Under the pieces are notes generated by a model, which was given only the letters and a program-made list of their open reading frames with translations, searched no databases and had not been told where the DNA came from. 10,425 bases of DNA from Kalaharituber pfeilii (Eukaryota; Ascomycota; Pezizomycetes; Pezizales; Pezizaceae): assembly GCA_015179045.1 (NCBI GenBank), contig WHUZ01000349.1, forward strand, positions 1-10,425, given 5' to 3'. The first letter of the stretch is position 1. Each line of letters begins with the position of its first letter. Positions 1 through 6,172 of this stretch are shown in pieces. Position numbers and translations under genes: made by a program.

Positions 1-278
1 ACTTGATCCTTTCACCCATACCAGTAGAAGTTCCTTAAGAGAAGTTTCTGAGTTTTGTATACCTCCCAATGTCTAGCCACATTTGAGTCATAGTATTATT
101 ATAACACTTCTAGTCAGTACTACTCTAGTACTATAAGGAGTCCATCACTATTTCTTTTCCAGTCATTACAGTTGATACCCAATATATCTACCTATATGTT
201 TTCTGCCTTACCTGTTGCTTCATCTACCAGCAGTTGCCCATCTTTGAATCACTATTCAATACTACTAAAGGTAGCATC
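1..278 (-). pseudogene. Relic C: decayed integrase N-terminal region of a divergent chromovirus
   Basis: Read on the minus strand, this stretch aligns at protein level with the RNase H/integrase junction and integrase zinc-finger region of the central element (about 6205..6440). Visible landmarks are KDGQLL, then NDWKRNSDGLL (VDDWERREDGLL in the young copy), then DSNVARHWEV (DSDVAGHWGV) and RNFYWYG (RNFYWDG). Several in-frame stops (TAG, TGA, TAA) break it. It differs from the central element far more than relic A does, so it is probably a related lineage rather than the same family. Relic A's LTR begins directly at 279, so relic A appears to have inserted into this older copy. Its other half is not in the window. 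Homology is by eye but collinear over about 80 codons. Confidence 0.75.
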
Positions 279-871
279 TGTTAGGCCAGACACTTCAACA
301 TTGCTAAGCGGTAGTGATCCGGTATGAATAGGATGGCTAAAGGTAAGTGACAAAGAAGAGCAGGTGAAAGATATATGATAGATGTAGAGTTTGAATAAAA
401 CTTAGGATACTGCTAGTGTCTTAATTCTTTATAACAAACGGCGGAAGCTGGGCCTTATATATTAAGTGCCTGTTATATATGACTCGTCAATAATTAATAA
501 TATGACTATAATGTGATAACACTATCTCATAAAATAGATAAGTAAATATAGAAACAGTAATGTAATAGAAATATATAATAGTATAGATCCCCTTTCCAAA
601 ACCAATAAGCAAGTAAAGCATTATCTATATTATAACTATGCATTATTAATAAAGGTATTATAAGCAATGCCAGTTGCTTCATAAGCATTGTACATATATT
701 AGTGCAGTGTACGTATAAGAACCGATACATATGTCTGTAAGGTAACTACTGAACAACCAAAGTATACTGCGGCTCACCTAGTATTGATCAGATACATCTT
801 AGCAAGTTTTATAATAGTACAGAGGTAGTACCTTCTCAATATTTGGTAGGTCTTTACCTTTAGCTATAACA
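279..871 (-). repeat. 3' LTR of relic A
   Basis: This 593-bp LTR lies in reverse orientation. Its ends are TGTTA at 279..283 and TAACA at 867..871, matching the termini of the central element's LTRs. Internal blocks align throughout, for example the TATA region (seen as the complement near 455..465) and the segment around 580..620. It is about 20 bp shorter than the young LTRs and has lost most CpG sites. The GC-rich palindromes of the young LTR (see 1577..1614) are no longer recognisable here. Confidence 0.9.
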
Positions 872-885
872 TCACCCCCCATCTT
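872..885 (-). other. Polypurine tract of relic A
   Basis: On the minus strand the bases just before the LTR read AAGATGGGGGGTGA. They match AAGACGGGGGGTGA in front of the young 3' LTR with one C-to-T change. This is the expected plus-strand primer for reverse transcription, and it fixes the orientation of relic A. Confidence 0.75.
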
Positions 886-1110
886 AGAGGTCCTTCATTC
901 TGAAGGCCTACTAAGTTAACCTGAGAATATTGTTAACTCTTTAGTAGGTTAGTAAAGTTATCTTTTATAGCTAAGCAATTCGGCATACTATAATGCATAG
1001 TACTTGTTTATTAATAACTTTTGTATTAACAGCCAATAGTAAGACTAATGTGTCCTGCATAACAGTATTAAATATATTGAGTACTAGTTCATATAGTACT
1101 CACATGAAAT

Positions 1111-1387
1111 TCAAAGCCTTTAGATGTTCAGGTGTTTGGGCTTGCATGGGTTATTCTCGTGGAACTCCCTAATTGGTTCAATACCATGTTGAAGATTTGT
1201 AAGTAGTTCTCATATATCATCGTCTTCGTTATACCCTTGCTAACAGATTCGGTATTTGACCTGACCTCAGACTCTTCTACTATCAATCACATGGTCGATA
1301 TTATAGTAGAATTCTTCTTCATTATCGTCAAGGTCTATTTGGTCTTTGTTTTGGACTCGGTAGGGCTTTAGAAGGCTAGTGTGGAGA
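1111..1387 (-). pseudogene. Relic A chromodomain and end of pol, with nonsense changes
   Basis: The minus strand aligns with 7333..7596 of the central element and ends at the same TAA codon. Three early stops arise by single transitions: CGA to TGA (complement at 1267..1269), TGG to TAG (1240..1242) and TGG to TGA (1210..1212). Loss of tryptophan codons to stops is typical of repeat-induced point mutation (RIP) or methylcytosine decay. Two of the lost codons are the tryptophans of the WQGY and TWEP motifs, so no working chromodomain could be made. The 5' edge of this fragment is the insertion site of the central element. Confidence 0.85.
1383..1387. repeat. Left target-site duplication (imperfect, GGAGA)
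   Basis: GGAGA precedes the left LTR, and GGATA follows the right LTR. Relic A rejoined across the gap reads GTGTGGATAACC, which aligns with GTGTGGATGACT of the family, so GGATA is the original target. The left copy has one mismatch. Five bases is the usual Ty3/gypsy duplication length. An alternative is a shorter duplication (GGA) with two extra element bases (GA) retained. Confidence 0.6.
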
Positions 1388-1576
1388 TGTTACGGCTAAA
1401 GGTAAAGACCTACCGAATATCGGGAAGGTACCACCCCGTACCGTTATAAGACTTGCTAAGATGTATCTGATCAATACTAGGCGAGCCGCGGTACACTTTG
1501 GTTGTTCGGTGGTTACCTCACAGACGTGTGTGTCGGTTCTTGTACGTACACTGCACTAATACATGCCCGTTGCTTA

Positions 1577-1614
1577 CGGCGCCGGTCACGTTGCTTACGT
1601 TGCAACCGGCGCCG
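1577..1614. repeat. GC-rich inverted repeat in U3
   Basis: CGGCGCCGG at 1577..1585 is the exact reverse complement of CCGGCGCCG at 1606..1614, giving a nine-base stem with a 20-base loop. Each arm also contains the self-complementary GGCGCC. GTTGCTTACG occurs as a direct repeat at 1569..1578 and 1590..1599. The right LTR keeps only the second arm (8061..8069); its first arm is CGGTGCGG. It lies upstream of the TATA box, so a protein-binding or methylation-target role is possible but unproven. Confidence 0.7.
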
Positions 1615-1817
1615 CTTACAATATCTTTACTAATAATGCACGGTTGCAACATAGATAACGCTTCGCTTGCTTATTGGTTTTGGAAAGGGGATCTGCGTTA
1701 TCATATGTTTCTATTACGTTACTGTTTCTATATTTACTTATCTATTTTACGAGATGGTGTTATCACGTTACAGTCATGTTATTAATTATTGACGAGTCAT
1801 GTATGACGGGCACTTAC

Positions 1818-1824
1818 TATATAA
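1818..1824 (+). promoter_or_regulatory. TATA box of the 5' LTR
   Basis: TATATAA in an otherwise mixed sequence, 184 bp before the LTR end. Transcription would start about 30 to 45 bases downstream, near 1850..1862, just where the small hairpin and primer-like sequence lie. The same box is kept in the right LTR at 8274..8280. Confidence 0.7.
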
Positions 1825-1859
1825 GCCCCGGCTTTCTGCCGTTAGTTATAAAGAATTAA

Positions 1860-1874
1860 GACACTAGCGGTGTC
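1860..1874 (+). promoter_or_regulatory. Hairpin near the predicted RNA 5' end (candidate self-primer)
   Basis: GACAC and GTGTC form a five-base stem around the loop TAGCG. AGCGGTGT (1866..1873) is exactly complementary to ACACCGCT at 2004..2011, three bases after the LTR. In Tf1/sushi-type elements the 5' end of the RNA folds back onto the primer binding site and primes minus-strand synthesis; the arrangement here fits that. The transcription start is inferred from the TATA position only. Confidence 0.5.
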
Positions 1875-2001
1875 CTAAGTTTCATTCAAACTCTACGTCT
1901 ATCACGTATCTTTCGCCCGCTCTTCTTCGTCGCTCACCTTTAGCCGTACCATTCGTACCGGACCGCTACCGCTTAGCAACGTTGAAGCGCCTGGCCTAAC
2001 A

Positions 2002-2015
2002 TTACACCGCTCGAC
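2002..2015 (+). other. Primer binding site (self-priming type)
   Basis: The bases after the 5' LTR do not begin with TGG, the complement of a tRNA 3' CCA end, so ordinary tRNA priming is unlikely. ACACCGCT (2004..2011) pairs over eight contiguous bases with 1866..1873 near the predicted RNA start. Tf1 uses an 11-base match, so the match here is shorter. Confidence 0.5.
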
Positions 2016-2030
2016 TTCTATTTTATCCCC

Positions 2031-2405
2031 ATGCTTCACGTCCTACTCCTGATCATATTAATCGTGTGCCTGATAATTGCTGACGACCACAACCTATTAA
2101 CCCGCACGCAAGAACTAAGAGAGCAGGTTAACTTCTACCACGACGAACTTGCGTCGCAGCAATTACAGCAAGAACAACTCCGTGCCGACGTTGAGTTTTT
2201 GTGGCAAGAGGTCGACGAGGGCCACCGGCTCCGACTAGCTACCGACGAACACATCCGTTGGCTGGCATCACAGCTGAATACCACACGACGAGAGCTAACC
2301 ATCGCCCGCTCGCATCTCTCCCCGCGCAAAGAGCCAGACTCGCATAAACCATGGCGTCAGCAGCATCAACAGACGATTCCATGGATATCACTACCCCCCT
2401 CGTGA
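2031..2405 (+). CDS. Upstream ORF: hydrophobic N-terminal helix plus coiled coil, unknown function
   Basis: 124 codons opening 29 bases after the LTR, with a genuine ATG. Residues 2..17 are almost entirely aliphatic (LHVLLLIILIVCLIIA), like a signal anchor or membrane helix. Residues about 22..95 are charged and rich in Q, E, R and L with a heptad-like spacing, which suggests a coiled coil. It overlaps the start of gag by 55 bases in another frame and ends at TGA right after a run of six C (2394..2399). I do not recognise a family. Two readings are open: a separate accessory protein ahead of gag, or the true N-terminus of Gag cut off by a lost base in the C run. In favour of the second, its frame differs from gag's by the same -1 step as every other break in this copy. 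In favour of the first, gag has a good start of its own at 2351. Confidence 0.6.
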   Translation: MLHVLLLIILIVCLIIADDHNLLTRTQELREQVNFYHDELASQQLQQEQLRADVEFLWQEVDEGHRLRLATDEHIRWLASQLNTTRRELTIARSHLSPRKEPDSHKPWRQQHQQTIPWISLPPS

Positions 2406-4297
2406 CCGATCCATTCACGACCTCTCGCTCACCATCCCCTCACCACATGAGCGATGATGAGGATGAAACCGATACCGTCGTCCCGGAAGCTCAGGAAATA
2501 CAGGCAAGGCCCCGCGGGCAACTTTCGACGATACACCCGCAACCGCAGCACCATATTGCCTATACGCCATCATACGCAACACCCGGGATGAGCTATGGGA
2601 CTCGCCATTTCAAGATAGAAACTTTGCGGCCTGCGCCCCAGTGGCACCCCCTCCTCCAGTCGCCGCGCCCCACAGCTCCCCTACCCGAGCAATTATGGAG
2701 AAGTTAGAAGAACCATCTAGCTCTAAGGGAAAGGAAAGGCCAAACCTACCCCCTCAACGGCCAAACCTACCCCCTCAACGGCCAAACCTAGCCTCTCCAC
2801 GGCCAAAGCCACCACCCATCTCCGGACCCCGCCGATAACTCTCCAGCACCATATAAGGAGATACCGGAGATGAAGGAAATGCGGAAAGTAGCGAACGAAA
2901 CCGCCAACAAACTCAAGGAGACCGCAGAGCATGCCCAATCGGAGGCCCAACAAGCACTAACGGGAGTCGCAAATCTGACTAACCAGTTCGCAGCTCAGCG
3001 GAAGGCGGATAACGAACCACGATAGCCAACCTGAGAGCTCTGGAGGAAAAGCTCGACGCTGTCGCCACAGCTCAAGCCACCCAATTCAACGACGCATTGA
3101 ACAACCAAAGCGTCCAATTTAATGATGCTCTCCTTCGACAAAAAGCCGGACTCGAGATTTCTTCCTGAACGAACTAAACCCCTTATCAGCAACATGAACA
3201 CCATGGGCAACACGTTGGACCAGATCCTGAACTTCTTATACGCCCAGGACAAGAAGAAGACACCCTCTGGAACGCCTCCTGCTCCACCTCCGGCCCCTCC
3301 TGGTGGTAGTCCACCTCCTCCTCCAGATCCTCGTGGCGGCGGTGGTGGCGGACCTCCCTTCGGTGGACGACGACCTCCCCGCCGAGAGATCCCTCTCCAC
3401 CTCGGCAAGAACCAAAAGTCTCACTCCGAGTCAACATACCAACCTTCAACGGACGATGGGACAAAGTGAACGACTTTTTCCACCGGCTTCAATCATACTT
3501 CCGGATGACTGGAGCTGACAGCAATCAACTTAGACTTGACCTGCTTACCCAATGTATGGAGGGAAAAGCATCAGACTGGTGGCGAGATACCAAGGACTCA
3601 GTAGCGACCTGGACAGAAGCCGAAGCGCTCATTCGGGCCGCATACTCTAATCCACAGGAAACCGCCGAAGCTGTGCAAAAACTCCAAAGGTAAAGCACAC
3701 CGGAACTATTATTGACTTCTTCACAGAGATCGACGGGCTTAACCGACTGCCAAAGTACCAGATCAAGCCCTCATCGCCATCGTAATGCCAAATCTCAAGG
3801 TTCAAGTTCAGAACCTAATGGCAGGACACCCTCGGGTGATGACGAACTGGAAGGAGTTCAAGCTACTCGCTATTTCGATCGCCGGGTACGCTACCACCCA
3901 TCAGCCTCAACCCCTCCGGCCCTTCACGAAAAACACCAACACCTCAACTTCCCAATCATCCTCCGCTCCCCCGGTACGCAATACACCCCAGAACCCAAGG
4001 AACCACGACAGCGTACCGCCGCAGGTCAAACAAGACCGAAGAGCTCGGGGAGAATGTGGGAAATGTGGACGGAAAGGTCATGAAGAGAAGGACTGTTGGT
4101 TAGGGTGGACATACAACGAACCCAAGGGCGACAATAAGCGAAAGCGAGATGCGGGGACCGCCAAGACTCTCGAGAACCGGATAGAGAGAGCCCCGCAAAA
4201 CAAACAAAGACGAACCGACCGAGGCGCCCTCCGTATCACTGAGCTGGACTCAGACGGAGAAGACATCAAGGAGGAACCGGAGTCGGGAAACGAGTAG
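2351..4297 (+). pseudogene. gag: gag, broken by about nine one-base deletions
   Basis: Gag builds the cytoplasmic particle and binds the element's RNA. The start at 2351 has the context AAACCATGG, and an in-frame TAA lies just upstream. Order of parts: low-complexity acidic N-terminus (2351..2640); proline repeats (2738..2823); coiled coil (about 2840..3150) with the internal repeat QFNDAL; proline/glycine-rich linker (3250..3370); capsid-like core beginning VNIPTFNG (3430) with ASDWW; zinc knuckle CGKCGRKGHEEKDC (4055..4096, spacing CX2CX4HX4C); basic C-terminus to TAG at 4295. Frame moves by a net -1 near 2650, twice between 2800 and 2834, and near 3020, 3153, 3177, 3370, 3688 and 3757. No stop codon by substitution is seen in the joined frames. 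At about 650 codons it is long for a Tf1/sushi Gag because of the N-terminal coiled-coil extension. Confidence 0.8.
2738..2823 (+). repeat. 21-bp tandem repeats in gag (PNLPPQR)
   Basis: Two exact 21-bp units (2738..2758, 2759..2779), a third with four differences (2780..2800) and a partial fourth. They encode PNLPPQR, PNLPPQR, PNLASPR, then PKPPPIS. The unit length is a multiple of three, so copy-number change keeps the frame. It lies in a proline-rich linker before the coiled coil. Confidence 0.85.
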
Positions 4298-4329
4298 GGA
4301 GCCCCGACAGCACCTTCGGCAAAGCTCCC
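4285..4329 (+). promoter_or_regulatory. gag-pol -1 ribosomal frameshift signal: GGGAAAC plus hairpin
   Basis: GGGAAAC at 4285..4291 sits in the gag frame as G GGA AAC, the X XXY YYZ form needed for a simultaneous -1 slip. Gag ends one codon later (GAG TAG, stop 4295..4297). After a five-base spacer, GGGAGC (4297..4302) pairs perfectly with GCTCCC (4324..4329), with an inner helix CCGA (4304..4307) with TCGG (4316..4319). The -1 frame is open from 4291 to 4557 and contains the protease. GGGAAAC is a slippery sequence known from beet western yellows virus. All parts (heptamer in frame, spacer, stem, correct downstream frame) agree. Confidence 0.85.
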
Positions 4330-4369
4330 GAACATCACCCTCTCCTCGCTACTGACATTGAGTTCAAAA

Positions 4370-4590
4370 ATCTCAATCTCAAAGTCAGAGCGATCATCGA
4401 TCTTGGTGCATCCGCTTCTTGCATGTTCGTTGGATTTGGGAAAGAGATTGGGTTGGAAGAAAAGGGAAAGGCCATTGGGGTTAGACAGGGTGACGGATCT
4501 TTGTTAAAAGGAGGAACTATGGTTGTAATACTTCTTTTTCTTTCCTTAATGCTTTAGATTCCTGTGGTAATAAGATGGACGGAATTTTTG
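4370..4590 (+). pseudogene. Aspartic protease domain, odd active site
   Basis: The retropepsin would cut Gag-Pol into mature proteins. The frame entered by the -1 slip reads VRAIIDLGASASCMF (active-site codons 4399..4407), the position of the expected D-S/T-G-A. The residue after the catalytic aspartate is leucine (CTT) instead of serine or threonine. The frame breaks near 4526, where one base seems lost, and continues as NTSFSF then DLDTECLDMGDRELLLGLSW, a typical chromovirus protease-RT connection. The sequence from about 4400 to 4800 is strikingly T-rich and C-poor compared with the rest of the element. Confidence 0.7.
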
Positions 4591-5762
4591 ATTTGGATAC
4601 GGAATGTTTGGACATGGGTGATAGGGAACTTCTTTTGGGATTGTCTTGGTTGTCGGAAAAAGGTTTTTCGGTGGATTGTCCTAATCGGCGTTTGGTTCAT
4701 AATGTTTCTGGTTTAATTATTCCTTGTACTCTTGTTAATCTCCCTTCTGTTTCTATTTTGGATTTAGATAAGGAATCTTGGGAGGAAGGAGATATACTGC
4801 TAATGATTGATGCACGCGAACGGTACTCCCGTTACGCTGAAGTTTTTTCCGAAGAACAGGCTCGCCGATTACCCCCTCATAGACCCTGGGACCACGAAAT
4901 CCCACTTAAAGACCCTAATGCTAAAGTACCTAATGGCCCAATATATAAGACAACGTGGGAGGAAGATGAAGCTCTGAAGAGATACTTGGAAGAGCACCTC
5001 CCTACCGGGAAGATTAGACGGTCCCGATCAGCGGCCGGCGCACCGATACTTTTTGTTCGAAAAAGGATGGATCACTACGGTTATGTGTGGACTATCGGCA
5101 GCTTAATAAGCTTACTATCCCGAACCGATACCCCTACCACTAATGACCGACCTCCTCGAAAAGACCCAAGGAGCCAAATGGTTTACCAAATTGGACCTCA
5201 AAAACGGCTACTACCTTATTCGAATCAAGTCTGGCGACGAATGGAAGACCGCCTTTAAGACAAAGAAAGGCTTGTTCGAATATACCGTCATGCCCTTCGG
5301 ATTGATCAATGCCCCTGCCTCGTTCCAAGAAATGATGGACGAGATACTGAAGGACATCGACGGAGTAGTCTGGTACATTGATGACATACTAATATATGGG
5401 GAAGGACCGAACGGGAACACCAAAAGATAGTGGAACAAGTCCTGGCTAAGCTTGCCGAACACGGACTTGCCGTCAACCTCATGAAGTCGGAATTCCACGT
5501 CAAAGAAACAATGTTCCTCGGCCACCTCATCAACGGGTCCGAAATCAAAATGGACCGAAGAAACTTAGTGCCATCGCCGACTGGCCCGTACCAACAAAAA
5601 AGAAGGAGGTTCAAAAGTTCTTGGGTTTTGCGAATTACTATCGCCGATTCATCCAAAATTACAGCGCCAAAACCCGACCGCTGACCCAACTGACCGGAAA
5701 TGTACCTTTCACCTGGACTGAGGCACAACAACACTCCTTTAATGAATTAAAGGATGCCTTCA
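4591..5762 (+). pseudogene. Reverse transcriptase domain
   Basis: RNA- and DNA-dependent DNA polymerase. Visible motifs in order: LPPHRPWDHEIPL (about 4868), [10 protein letters not shown] (about 5035), then in the next frame [17 protein letters not shown] (5085..5135), [14 protein letters not shown] (5185..5226, first catalytic Asp), [13 protein letters not shown] (5290..5328) and the catalytic YIDD box (5374..5385). The connection ends with FANYYRRFIQNY (about 5627). Five one-base losses (5060, 5134, 5405, 5555 and one just past the domain at 5801) split it. LDLKNGY and YIDD are typical of Ty3/gypsy. All catalytic aspartates are present. Confidence 0.9.
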
Positions 5763-6172
5763 CGTCCGCACCAATACTCCGGCAGTACGACCGTACCCTA
5801 CCACGATCATGGAGACTGACGCTAGCAACCAAGCTCTTGCAGGCGTACTCTCCCAATACCATACTACCAACCAAGTCAAAACTCTTCACCCTATCGACTT
5901 CCACTCCAGGGCCTTAACCCTGCGGAACGCAACTATCCTATCCACGACAAGGAACTCCTTGCCATAGTTGACTGCTTCCGCAAATGGCGCACCTGGCTAC
6001 AAGGTATCCACGTCGACATATACACGACCATCATGGCCTCACCTACTTCGCCTCCAAGCAAAGGCTTAACTCCCGACAAGCAAACTGGTATATTAAATTA
6101 TGCGAGTTTGACTTCCTTATCCACTACCGGAAAGGAGTAGATAACGGGAAAGCCGATGCATTAACTAGAAGG
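5763..6172 (+). pseudogene. RNase H domain
   Basis: Removes the RNA template during reverse transcription. Motifs: [15 protein letters not shown] (about 5812..5856), HSRAL with [18 protein letters not shown] (about 5900..5970), [16 protein letters not shown] (about 6022..6070; the first codon is damaged) and NGKADALTRR (6143..6172). Breaks lie near 5801, 5912 and 6025. Relic A keeps the missing base at all three: CTACTGATAATT against CTACCACGATC, GGGCCCTTAAC against GGGCCTTAAC, and ACACTGACC against ACACGACC. Confidence 0.88.

Larger units (their letters stand above)
279..1387 (-). mobile_element. Relic A, left part: inverted decayed copy of the central element (3' LTR, PPT, 3' UTR, chromodomain)
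   Basis: The reverse complement follows the 3' end of the central element without a gap in order: chromodomain, 3' UTR, polypurine tract, LTR. It breaks at 1387 in the middle of the integrase-chromodomain linker and resumes at 8458, which shows that the central element inserted into it. Substitutions relative to the central element are almost all C-to-T or G-to-A. In the roughly 160 bp of LTR I aligned (711..871) I count about 20 transitions and no transversion. Confidence 0.9.
1388..2001 (+). repeat. 5' LTR
   Basis: 614 bp with terminal TGTTA (1388..1392) and TAACA (1997..2001). It is nearly identical to 7844..8457. Differences I see: C1393 is T on the right, C1567 is A, C1580 is T with one adjacent base missing on the right, one C is missing near 1627 on the left, C near 1649 is T, and G near 1946 is A. 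Four of five substitutions are transitions with T or A in the right copy. It contains the promoter (TATA 1818..1824) and GC-rich inverted repeats at 1577..1614. Confidence 0.95.

Noticed and set aside
1498..1785. 95-codon open frame in the LTR, also present at 7954..8241 and as a shorter minus-strand frame at 527..730
   Set aside because: It starts at a non-ATG codon inside LTR U3, the two copies differ by frame-shifting indels that happen to cancel out, and no known domain or coding bias is visible. The repetition follows from the LTR, not from selection on a protein.
2995..3464. Long minus-strand open frames rich in Gly, Pro and Arg
   Set aside because: They are shadows of the proline/glycine-rich gag linker on the opposite strand; their composition comes from the repeats.
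4555..4557. TAG in the protease frame as a true end of a separate protease gene
   Set aside because: Homologous sequence continues at once in the next frame (NALDSCGNKMDGIFD), which fits one lost base near 4526 as at the other breaks.
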